DNA from: Theocolax elegans
Lineage: Eukaryota > Arthropoda > Insecta > Hymenoptera > Cerocephalidae
Length of the DNA stretch: 64,000 nt
Assembly: GCA_026168455.1 (NCBI GenBank)
Contig: CM047425.1
Location: forward strand, 7,352,001-7,416,000
Reading direction: 5' to 3'
Notes under the pieces: model-generated
Seen by the model: the letters and a program-made list of their open reading frames with translations, nothing else
The model's database searches: none
What the model was told of the DNA's origin: nothing
Part shown: in pieces, positions 23,308 to 34,468 of the stretch
Numbering within the stretch: position 1 is the first letter of the stretch
Layout of the letters: every line of letters starts with the position of its first letter
Made by a program: the position numbers and the translations under genes

Positions 23308-26300
23308 ATGGAAGATAATAATAGAGGAGAAAGTTTGTGTTATGTATGTGGCGACAAGGCTTCCGGAAAACATTATGGCGTACCAAGTTGCGACGGATGT
23401 CGCGGATTTTTTAAAAGGTCAATCCGCAGATCTGCAAGGTAATTCCATTGTTAACATTAACTTACTTTTTATATGATTTTCCATACGATCACAAAAATAT
23501 TCGAATGTTAAATTATACAAAACAGGGTAAGAGATTTAAAAATGAATATATAAATTACCCAAATATTCAGGGTAAAAAGATTCAGATCCTTTATTATAAA
23601 AATGTTCTCTTCGTGAAAAATATTTTCAAACAATTTTAAATTTTGAAGTTTTATTGTACTTTGTAATAGACTTATCAAAAAAAAATTAATTGATGTTTAG
23701 ACAAATCATGGATTTTATTACTTATTACTATAAAACTGGTAAAAAGCATATATTGTCGATGTTTTTAATTGAAGAGAATAATTTTGATTTGCAGAAATTT
23801 AGATTACGTTTGTAAGGAGAACAATCAGTGTATCGTGGACGTTTCACGTCGAAATCAATGCCAAGCTTGTCGATTCAAGAAATGTTTGCGAGTTAAAATG
23901 AAAAGAGATGGTGCGTATTCCAATATTGTACATATATATTTAATAAACTTGATAAAAAACGTTATTGTGATCTTCTCGAAATGTAATCTTTTGACGAGGT
24001 TAGTAAAAAATCGAATAGATTAGTATAAAAAAAGTGTGCAGCGTACATTAGAACATGAATACGATATATATACCAAAAACGCATGGGTGTCGACCCCTAG
24101 TTTATAGACTAATAGCAAACACCGAGTGGAAAAGTAGAGCGGTCCATCACGTTTAAAGTAAGATGCTCGGATGAAATTCTAGGACCTCGCAACAAGCATC
24201 AACTTCATCCTTCTTCCCTTTTTATTTTCTCGCGGAGGAAAAGGTGCACAGCCTATATGTATATACCATCAGAGTCTATACGTGTCAGTGACAGCTAAAC
24301 GCTCGTAGCTTCTGTAAATATCTATAGGAAAGAGATAGGGAAGAGCAAGAGAAGAGAAAAGAAGAGAAGAGAACCCCTCCATCTACTTTAGGGTCGGGAT
24401 AAACCAAACACTTGATTGCATTGAGATATCAATTAGCGCTTGCCGCCCTGTTCTCGAGTGCCCGCCATTAAGAGATTCTATCATCGTTCCAGCAGTACTG
24501 TGCCATCGATATACAGTAATAATATCAATACATATATATATATGTGCGATGGGGTAGGTGAAGCGGTAGATAAATCCTCGTCACTTGATTATTTTTCAAG
24601 AGTTTTTATAAGATTCCACTTAGCCAGAGTTTAAAAATCAGTTTCATGTTTCCTCTACATATATAATACAATTTATTTTTCTTCCAATGTTTTTACGCAG
24701 CTTATCAATATAAATAATTTTAATAAAATGTTTCATTGATCTATTTCGTAATAATAAAACTGACTATGCTATCGAGGAGAGAAGCGACAGCTTTGACAAA
24801 TTTTTTGACTATATATATACTCGTTCATTTTCATAATGCTACCCAATTTATACATTTTATAAACATTGTTCCGTTCCAATAATTTAAATACGAAAAAAAA
24901 CAATAATTTTTCTATCATAAAAAAATTTTTCCTTTAATTTTCTTTTCTTCCTTTCGGGTAACTTAATTACTGACTTGTCAGTCTATTACACTGAGAAAAA
25001 TGAAATAATAAAAATTACTATATTTTATAGTAATGCTGGGACATACTTCGAATATCGTACTTTTTATTATGTTTTATACAGCAATTTTTCCTATGTACAT
25101 AGTAATTTTTATAAAAATTATAACAAAAATTACTACAAAATATAGCAAAAATTACGATAGTCGAAGTATGTCCCACCATTACTATAAAATATAGTAATTT
25201 TTATTATTTCATTTTCCTCAGTGTACGTATGTCCCGGAATTTTTTTTTTTTTTTGATGTAATAACTTGACATGGTATAATAATAGTTAAAACCGAGGGAG
25301 TCAAAAATTCGGGTAGAGAATACGTATCGAAAAAAATTGATATTTGCAGCAGTACAGCACGAACGCGCCCCACGTAGTACAACGTCTTCGATGGTAGCGA
25401 TGACGACATCGCGGAAAACGCAACCGACTTCGACTCTTTATCCAGCAACGTCACACGTCTATCACAGTGCACCTGCTACAGGCGCGCCTTATCATCCGTT
25501 GCTCTATCCAGCATTTTTCTCATTCAAACCTGTACCTGCAGTACCTGCATTTCCTCCCACAGTTGGTTAGTCATTTTTATATTATTTATCGCCTCTCGTT
25601 TATCGTCATTTCAAATGCATATTAGTCCATTATTTAATTTTTAATAAATGTTAAGTTCAGAAAAAAACTAATTTCAATTGGTATAAAAATAAATAATTTT
25701 ATTATAATATAAAATATAGGTATTTGTATATGTATGCTCAATATGTATGTTGTATATAGAAACAAGCGATTTACTTCGACTAACAACAGCCGCACAGTTT
25801 TTACCACGACCTCCACCAGAACCCTTATCAACTTCTGCCGGTAAAGAAGACGAAGTGACAAGTTCCGAAGAAGCTGCGGCTGTTAACGACCAACTACAAT
25901 TTAAAAACGGTGAGATAGATATATATAATATATAAATGCATTGTTAAGTACTATACAAAATTTTTAGTTATAATTTAACGATAAGATAAACATTTACATT
26001 TGGCCACTATTATTAAATAATTTCAATATAATATATTGTATTTTATATCCCTAGTAGAAATAGAAACGATTTTTAAAGTATAAACTAGATTTCTAAAGTA
26101 GAAAATGGCTAGTTATGTCTTAAAACATGGGTATTTCTAACTTCAAACCATTTAAAATTGCCATATTTCTACTAGGGATGCAAAACCGTCTTTCGTATTA
26201 TAATTATTTATTTTTTGGCCTTGTTTTGATAAATATTCTCTGTCCTTTTCAAGATATACTGCTTCGACTCCTAAAGTTGACTTATTATAGAGAAACATCC

Positions 26301-28802
26301 ATATGAAAATAAGTAAATTGTAGATGACGTAACAGTATAATCTGAAAACCATGACGAATGTCCATGAAAACGTTGACAAATAATTTATTGTTATTGGTTC
26401 GATAAATCAATCAAACATTTATTTTTTGTACACTGAAATAAGTAATTCTTTTGAATTCAAGATTACTCAATGTAAAGAAATAAATTTACTTAATACGAAA
26501 AAATTACTTCTTAGTTTTCAATATTTATTTTTTAACTATTAAGATATATGCATTTCAACCAAAGAAGTGAATTTGATTCAAATTACACGTGTACTTATTA
26601 CTATCGACAGTATTTTCACAATAAATATTTATGTCTTTGAATCAAAGACTTCTTTTTTTAATTTCTCAAATGAATCGGTGTATTTAACTTAAAAAATTAC
26701 TTCTCTCAATATATGACGTATTAACATCAGTAAGATCTACAACGTAGTTTCGTCGAAAAAAAAAATTTTAATATCATGTATTACAAATCGTACTTATATA
26801 CGTTTATTATATGTATTATTTGTAGATGACCATTTGCCTCATCGGTTGGTGACACCACTCTTTCGCAGCGCTGTATCTGACAGTCGGACGGCAAACTTTT
26901 CGCTCCTTCCTGCGGAAAACATTTACGAATTCGCGGCAAAGTTACTATTCCTAGCGATCAAGTGGCCAAAGAGTATTTCGTCTTTTTTACAGGTAAATTA
27001 TTCATTCGTTACTACACCTATACGCGAGTAATAACGCATAAAATACAATACCACAAAATTGAGTAAAAACCTATTTCTAGCTATCGTATAGAGATCAGGC
27101 GATATTGCTAGAAGAGTCGTGGTGTGAGTTGTTCGTATTAACAGCGGCACAATGGAACTTCCCGGTCGAAGAGTCACAATTGATACCGCCCAACCTATCA
27201 GCAGACAGGAAACAAATCCTTAGTGATGAAGCGAGGCGTCTGCGCGAATTATTGGCCAGGTGCGCCATCTTGAGAATCGACCACTCGGAATACGCGTGTC
27301 TCAAAGCAATAGTACTTTTCAAAGGAGGTAGATCGTTACTCGTACATTATTTCAATTATGTAAACAATCGATGATCATTCATTTTTTATTTTAATTTCTC
27401 TTTTTTTAATAATGGAATTAATTTATTCAATATGACATAATTTTTATAGCTACAATTGCTAATTACCTTCATGATTATCACTTTTATTCGTTGTTTTTTT
27501 AATTTATTTTTACCTTATTATTTGACAAATTTTCACTTTTTTCTGCACTAAACGTTTGTGGAGTTAGAATTGATTTGTTTAGCTTTTCTTGAACTATTTT
27601 TATATAAGTGTCCATCTAACACCATGGAGCTGGACAACTCGGTTGTGGACAACACAACGGACCCAGCCTGTACCATTTGTCATTCTAAAAATAATTTATT
27701 TACATCAACAATAATTATCTTTCTTTCAATCATACGTAAATTTGATATAAAAAGTTTACTCGTTGAAAACATATGCGCCTTCCGTTAAGTGGATTAGCAG
27801 CGTCGTGTCGTACTCTAAACTTGTCTGACGATAAATGCGTAACGTGTACTGAATTGTAGCACATCGTCGGACTTTTTTCAGGAAAAAACCAACTTGGTCT
27901 GCACTCCGGTGGACTGTGTTCGAAAACACATGGTACTGGTGCACATTTTCTCTTACGGGGTGGACAGCACTTTGGCGGCTCGCGTCTAAAATTGAACATA
28001 AAAGGAAGGAATTAATTATTTCATTATAAGATAATAATTTCCACGTTAATAATAATGTAAAGTTTTTTATTTATAACTCACAAAGCTTCCATTTTTCTTA
28101 TAATACAGTCCATACGACTAAGTTCATGGCCCGGACTTGCGACTTCGTTCGAAAATCCCCAATTGTGCACAGCTTCCGCAACTCCATTTCCGTTGCCTTT
28201 CGAATACTCAAACGTACACGGTCGACAGGACATTTTTTCTGTATTTTTTTTGAGTAGTATTTTTACTGGGTAATTTAGTTTATTACGATTGTTTTTGATC
28301 GAAAGTAATTTTTGAGGGTTAAGCGACAAACTGAAATTTTGATGCGTGTTCATTCATTTGTAAGTGTTTGATGTGATCTTCATGATTATACGATTATTTA
28401 GCAAACTTCACGTCTCTCATTGAATCAAAAATTTATAATATATAATTCACAAATGATCGATTTTGTTTTGTATACTTGTTACTTATTTAGAGCGAAAATA
28501 AATAATTTTGTGTAATAATAACAATGATAATAACAACAATGATATTAATAATATATCGTAATTTAATTTCAGAGTCACGAGGATTGTGCGACGCAGCGCG
28601 AATAACTGCCTTGCAAGAGCAAACGGTATCAGTATTGTCCGACCGAGGTGCCGGTCGTATAGGACACTTGCTACTGCTGTTACCACCAGCGCGAGCTTTA
28701 TGTCGTAGGACGTTGCAGGAACTGTTGTTCAAACCGACCGTAGGGGATATAAGCGTTGAACGGCTTCTAGACGATATAGTCAATGCTGCCCGACCGAACT
28801 GA
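23308..28802 (+). CDS. NR2E-class nuclear receptor (PNR-like, probably NR2E6), 7 coding exons
   Basis: Ligand-regulated or orphan transcription factor acting in the nucleus. Exons by GT-AG sites and frame: 23308-23438, 23795-23910, 25350-25565, 25760-25909, 26826-26992, 27081-27327, 28573-28802; 418 codons. The start ATG has an in-frame stop TAA at 23302-23304. Only about 10 residues precede the DNA-binding domain. Zinc finger 1 reads [14 protein letters not shown] with P-box [11 protein letters not shown]; finger 2 is [10 protein letters not shown] ... [11 protein letters not shown], followed by the VQHERAPR C-terminal extension. Exons 3-4 are a Pro-rich hinge. Exons 5-7 are the ligand-binding domain, with the signature around [20 protein letters not shown] and a C-terminal ISVERLLDD helix like the AF-2 region. 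P-box and CTE point to the insect PNR-like NR2E group; tailless, dissatisfaction or Hr51 orthology is less likely from the P-box. Three extra residues lie between the two fingers. The last intron contains an antisense gene. Confidence 0.9.
23911..25349. other. Nuclear receptor intron 2, with CpG-rich patch and MITE
   Basis: Longest intron of the receptor. It carries a GC-richer stretch at about 24060-24500 that includes purine-rich agagaagagaa repeats, and the MITE at 24989-25223. A regulatory (enhancer) role for the GC-rich stretch is possible but unsupported. Confidence 0.45.
24989..25223. mobile_element. MITE, TA-flanked (CACTGAGAAAAATG ends)
   Basis: 235-base element in receptor intron 2. 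It starts cactgagaaaaatgaaataa and ends ttatttcattttcctcagtg, with ta on both sides. The arms extend about 70 bases (left gggacatacttcgaata..., right ...tcgaagtatgtccca). No ORF. TA target duplication suggests a Tc1/mariner-type origin. Confidence 0.85.
26049..26177. mobile_element. MITE with CCCTAGTAGAAAT ends
   Basis: 129-base element in receptor intron 4: begins ccctagtagaaat, ends atttctactaggg; flanking at on both sides may be the target duplication. Internal words gatttctaaagtagaaa and gggtatttcta suggest further symmetric structure. Ends match the element at 22272-22444 with one or two changes. Confidence 0.75.
27616..28233 (-). CDS. Nested antisense gene for small cysteine-rich protein (3 exons)
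   Basis: It lies wholly inside the last intron of the + strand nuclear receptor. By my model exon 1 is 28082-28233 (start [10 protein letters not shown]), donor GTGAGT; exon 2 is 27760-27985 after acceptor TTCAATTTTAG, donor GTAAAC; exon 3 is 27616-27684 after acceptor TTATTTTTAG, ending TAG. Phases match at both junctions (2, then 0), giving 148 codons. The protein has about 15 Cys, with clusters [18 protein letters not shown] and, in exon 3, [13 protein letters not shown], so the Cys-rich character continues across the splice sites. No signal peptide or membrane segment is evident. The family is not recognised; function unknown. Exon 1 could start earlier, at 28353, but that extension is Asn/Lys-rich and looks non-coding. 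Downstream tttatt words on + (AATAAA on -) near 27484-27505 could end the transcript. Confidence 0.72.
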
Positions 28803-29127
28803 ACTTACCCCTTCAAACTTTCCAATTTATCGTAAGGGTGGCGCACAGTGTTACTTGTTCGTTCTCCAAGACATAAGTTTAACGAATTTTCATTTATCGA
28901 TTTTCCACCGCGATATTCACTCCAATTATTTAATTATTCCTGATTCGGTATTAATAATATTCATTTGTTTACTTAAGTTAATGCTTCTTTTCAAAAAAAG
29001 AATTAATTACAAACTTCTTTGTAACGAATAGTTCATATATATTTATTAAATTATTGCATTTTTATAAAATTATAAATTTTAATAAGCAATCTCAACTTTA
29101 TTAATATTTACATGTAATTGTAATTGT

Positions 29128-29140
29128 AATAAAAAATAAA
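29128..29140 (+). terminator. Candidate poly(A) signals (two AATAAA)
   Basis: Two adjacent AATAAA hexamers (29128-29133 and 29135-29140), about 330 bases after the receptor stop codon. In A/T-rich DNA such hexamers are frequent, so this is a weak call. Confidence 0.35.
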
Positions 29141-30184
29141 ATAACGCTTAGAGAGTTCGATCAACTATTTTGTGAATACTAGTCGATAACGTGACACTAT
29201 TATTGTATTTAGAAATATTGTATTTGTTAATTATTCGCACGAGAGATTATTTTATAATTTTTTTTTTAAATCATCAGTATTATTTATGGAACATTCCATT
29301 ATATAAATGTATAATAAATTCCTTGTATTAATTCACGTATTATATACATTTTATGTAATTGAATTTTTGACATGCGCAAAATTACGCAAGAATATAGCCC
29401 TATTTTTAAATTACCATTTGAATTTTGTAAACAGAAAGATAATAATTGTATAACGATTGTAAACATTTTATGTAGAAATGTAATATTAGCATTTTACAAA
29501 TCTAACTAGTGTGATTTCGTAAATTACATAAATGCTCTTTAAAATCATCTAGAAAACGAAAAACAACATTCAAATACATAACTCGTGTTAAAAATAAAAT
29601 TATCGGTACAGTATACAAATGTATACCATTGAATCTATTTGAATTATTGATTATTTATTACGTGATATAACAAAATTAATTATACTTTAAAAAAAAATGT
29701 TGTGCTAATTGACGCATTATAAATCAAAGATATTATATTTATTTTAAATATTGTTATTTTTTGTAAATAAGCATTATTGTTATATATTTGTCGTTGTACA
29801 TTTCAATATTTGACATTGCGAACACCTACTGTAAGCTACGTTATGACCATAAAATGTACATAAATTGTAATATGAATATTGTGTGGAATTAAAATTACTG
29901 ATGTGTATCATTTTCTGCTTATTTTTGGGTGTTTCTGATTTATCAAATTAATGTAAAAATACATAAACATTAATAAAAAAAATTAAGAATATAATATTGA
30001 TTACCATGATTAAATTATTGTTATATAACTATATGAATTTTGATTCTGTTGAAGAACTTATTATTTTAACCTTTAAATATTGAAATAATTTAAATTATTG
30101 TTAAAACAATAATAATTATACGTACCCATGATGTTTTCCTTACCTTTTATACGTGTGCTATTTATATTTTCTGCACTTTGAAAG

Positions 30185-30190
30185 AATAAA
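30185..30190 (+). terminator. Candidate distal poly(A) signal AATAAA
   Basis: The hexamer sits in agaataaaggctgctgca, about 1.4 kb after the receptor stop; it would be a distal alternative to the 29.13-kb signals. Confidence 0.25.
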
Positions 30191-30551
30191 GGCTGCTGCA
30201 TGATATTGGAAATAATTGATTAATTAAATTGAATGTTCATTTCAAATTATGAATTTTAATAAAAGGAAAAAATATATAATTGTGATATTTTAATTACTAT
30301 TTAGGAATTTTAACAAAAATTAATAACTTATTGTATTAAAGTTTGAAAAATTTATATTTAAAAATCTGTCAAATGTTGAATAATAATTTTGAAAAAAATA
30401 AATAATTATATTATTTATCGAAGTAGTACGGAGAAGAGAGAAAGTGGGTAATAAATAATAACAATTTTTTTTTATTAACTAGAATAATTTATTTTTCGTT
30501 ACGGTAGAAAAAGGAGAATGTATCTTAACACATGGACTGCATTGTACTAAT

Positions 30552-30660
30552 TTACATATATATGTTAATACATATACATTAATATATATATACGAAAAAA
30601 AAATATATATATACATATAAATATATATGTACACATATATATTGTATATAAACATATACA
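30552..30660. repeat. TA/TATG-rich simple repeat
   Basis: Dense atatata and acatatat words over about 110 bases. Low complexity; the short ORF of Tyr/Ile here is an artefact of the repeat. Confidence 0.75.
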
Positions 30661-31947
30661 ATTACATACAATCCTCAATCGAATCAATCGAATGTTACAC
30701 ATAAAACATTACAAATTGATTTGCTTTTTTTTATAATAGTCCTTCGCGTGTGTGTTTTCTCTGTTTAATTATGATTTTCTTCTGTATCGAGGTACATGTG
30801 TTCAAGCAATTTTCCATCTCGCACCTGTTTTTACAAATGTATACATATACAGCTCGTATGCATTTTTTTTTCTTCAATTGTTATATAGTAATGTTCAAGG
30901 TGATGTACAGGCCTTTCAAAACTACTACGTTGAATGTTATTATAATTTACTTTTTTTTTCCTTTGCAAATTATTGGTTGCGAGTGCATGCTGCCTGGAGG
31001 GAGAAAGTCAGAGTTTCGGAAAAGGAAAAGGAAGAAGGCTGAATAATTTCAAGGGAAAGGTTTTTCGCTCCTAGATAGTGTTGTTGGTCTTTTTTTTTCT
31101 AAATTCAAACATATGTTGTTATGTTTAGTTGTTACATTTTTTTTCGTTCGCTCGACACTTTCGGAAGTCGACTTTTGTTATACAGGAAAACACATCTTTC
31201 GAATGGCATCGATCGCATTGAGCCTTGGAAAGCCATTTCAGAATCTTCACACAGAAAATTAAACATTTAGTAAAAAAAATGTATCTACTCTTTATGAATG
31301 AGGAGTATAATGCCATTTGAACTTGTTTAAAAATCGAGTTAATATGCAGATTGGTAATATAAAATTAATAGTGTACGTCTAAATAATTAAATTCACATTT
31401 AAAATCTGTGTGGACATTCTAAATGAGCCAATCGATAAACGACAAGTGGGTGTCGAAAGTAAAAAGAAAATAATTGCGCAGCTAAAAGCTATATATAATG
31501 TTCGAAGAAAAATATATCATTATAAAAGCGCAGTTTTTCGTGATTCCCGTTCGTTCTCTCTGCTTTCGATAGTCTCCTTCTTCCTCCTCGTCTTCGCCTA
31601 CTTTGCGCTCATAAATTTTACATAATTATTCAACGCGACTTAACGTTTCGTTTTTCTTTTTTTTTGTAATTTAATTTCTGGCTCTCTCTCCCTTTAATAC
31701 GAGTGATACCGTGTTTCTTCTTACATTTTCTTTTTCCATTTTTGCGTACATCCACTACTTATCGACTTGTCTTACTTTTATTCATTTATTATCTCTTCTT
31801 TCACTTTTGTTTAAGTATCTTTAAATTTTTCTGTTGTTGTTGAACGCACACAAAACCCAATCTAAGAATTTTCGTCCTCTCTCTCTCTCTCTGTCTATTC
31901 TTCCCATAATTAAACCGTTTACACATACGTTAGATTTTCGTTATTAA

Positions 31948-31971
31948 TTTTCACTTAACGTTAAGTGAAAA
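31948..31971. promoter_or_regulatory. Perfect 24-bp palindrome with two CACTTAA half-sites
   Basis: Two 12-base arms (ttttcacttaac and its exact complement) with no spacer. Each arm carries CACTTAA/TTAAGTG, which resembles the core bound by NK-2-class homeodomains. It may instead be an RNA hairpin if the tract is transcribed. Function is inferred only. Confidence 0.35.
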
Positions 31972-34461
31972 ATCCTCTCAAGAAGAAAAAATCGCGAGCT
32001 CCTACTTCATGCTTATACAATGCAAATAAGAAAAGAAAAATTATTTTGCCGCTCGATTGACACTTCTCCTTAATATTTTTTCCGTAGTATTTTTTTCTTT
32101 TTGTTATAATGCCTTGACGCGTTTACATTCAAATAGATTTTTTACTTTAAATAGTTACACAGTAGTAAGTTTTCTTTCGTGGACGACTTTTTTCTCATCG
32201 AAAAATCTTTTACAATTATTTCAGTGAGGAATTGTTCTTCGCCTTACTTTTACAATTTTTTTAAAAATTTTCTTTTTTGTTATTTATTTAACTCACTAAA
32301 ATTTTCTTGCCGCCCTCGCGTCGACGCTACAATAATTTTATGTAATATATAGCTTAAGATTTTAACTTTTTTATCAATCCTTATATACGACGAATTACTT
32401 AATATTAATAATGTATCATAGTACTATAATTTTTTATTCACCATATTTCTAAAAGACTTTCGATTTTTTTCGTTTGTAAAAAATTGAAAGGTCCAAAATC
32501 CAATGCGCACGCGAAGCGCGAGAGCGACTTATAGTAATTATTAATTTTTTTTTAATCAATCTTGCCTATTCGTTACGATTTTTTGTTGATGATTCCTTTA
32601 TGCAAAAGAAAAAGATTCGTGCGTATTACCAATAGATGTAATTCGAAAACGGCGATTTTTCATTTAAAGATGTTTGTAAAAATTTTTCCATTTCTTCCCT
32701 CAAATACCCAATACGATTTTTTTTTATAATAAAGAAAAATGCTGTGTGAACTAGTACATAAAGAAAATGAAAATACAACGGCAATTCATACTATTAATTT
32801 GCATTTTCATTTCTATTTAACGCTAATTATGTTGGACAAAAAACTAACAGATTTTTTTTATCGGAATTAATAACAAACCAACGATCAATACGAGCATCCG
32901 CAAAATATTTTATTATCGATGTTACATTTTAATTCTCTTGTTTAAAAAATTTTCTGCGAGTACTTGTACGATCGAAGTATAACAGTTTCGAGCCCTGACA
33001 CTTCATTATTCACGTACATCTAACGGATTTTCTGCTTTACATTAGCAATTTTAAAGCATAAAAAAATCAGAATTTTAAAGAAGATATTCCGTTGTTTATA
33101 CGTGAATAAACATACCGATGGCGCATTTTTTTTTATTTACACACAGCTTAAGTATAAGCGAATAATTTTTTTTTTATATTCTCGTTGCTTGCAGCATCAG
33201 GGCTAACGAACACAAACCTATACGTTAACTATTTGACATTTAACTATTTCCTATTGTGTGGCGGGTAGATTATTTAATCTTTTTTCTTTTTCGTACAATC
33301 GTTTGCTAGGAGAATTTTGTTGTTTGTTTGTTTATTTTCGTTTCGATTAATCCGTTTGCGTCACGTGCGTACGTCTGTTATGTAACTCTAAAAGTCAAAA
33401 AGATAACGAATCCATTGATTGAAATCAATAAATGCGTATCTTTCTAACCATAGATATCATGTTAAAAAGATTACAATTCAATATTATACGTCGTAAAAAG
33501 TTGCCTGTCCAGTTGCGTCGTTAATTTATACTTTTCCATTCTTTTTTTTTTCAATATACCGTTTTTATTTTGTTTGTTGTTATCGACTTATCGTCGTCGC
33601 AGACGTTCCCGTATCACTCCAATTACTTTTCTTTATACATTTTACATAAATCACGCCTTATACAACTATCGAATTCACTCGTATTTTGATCAATCTCACT
33701 CTCACGCACAAAAAAAAAATTACTCGAATCGCTTTACAGCGCACATCCACTGCTCTGTTACTGTTTGAAATTATAAGAAAGAACAAATCATTCAATTGTT
33801 TCGACATTACCTTTTTCATTTCAACAAAAATCGATAGAACCTTGTATACGTACATATATATATACGTGCATATATATGAAGGGGTTTCATTGCGCTATCT
33901 TTTTTATTTTCCTTGTACGTAAAATACATCATCGTGTTGTATTATCTTTGTTACGTTATTTTTGTATTCGCATCCGTTAAATTTTTCACGATTATTCTAT
34001 TGCAATAAAGTATTGGTTTTCCTTTTTTAGTGTATATTTATCGCGGCCTATCTATTTTTATATATATCACCTGTGGATCAAATGCATCGAAATACAATGC
34101 ACGTTTTTGGGTTATCTTTAATTATTTTTACCATTATTTTCCAATACCAATAAATAACTATTTAACTTAATGTGGCTATTATTATTATTATTATTAATAT
34201 TTGTGGCTATTATCATGTTATATACATAACATTATATTGTTTGTAACGATTATGCGCGCATCAAGACAATCCAATCGTCGTTCTACAACATACAAACGGC
34301 GTTACAATCGTTTTTCTTTGATGGATTGACCGTTGACGCGTTTTTCATTTACATAAAAGTATAAATAACAAGGAAAAAAAAGACATTTGTGAAATTTAAC
34401 GGGATTTTAATTAAAAAAAAATATTGAAGGAAAAAAACTAATGTTCGGATATTATCAACGC

Positions 34462-34468
34462 GAGGTAG
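34462..34468 (-). promoter_or_regulatory. let-7 seed match on the Imp strand
   Basis: gaggtag on + is CTACCTC on -, the complement of let-7 nucleotides 2-8. It only matters if the Imp transcript extends this far. It shares the longer word cgaggtagct with the site at 45309. Confidence 0.3.

Larger units (their letters stand above)
28803..30470 (+). other. Nuclear receptor 3' UTR and convergent intergenic DNA
   Basis: A/T-rich, no coding frame. Candidate polyadenylation signals for the receptor are the AATAAA pairs at 29128-29140 and the AATAAA at 30185-30190. I cannot tell which is used. Confidence 0.5.

Noticed and set aside
28483..28783. Two minus-strand ORFs over the last nuclear receptor exon
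   Set aside because: They are antisense shadows of the receptor ligand-binding domain exon.
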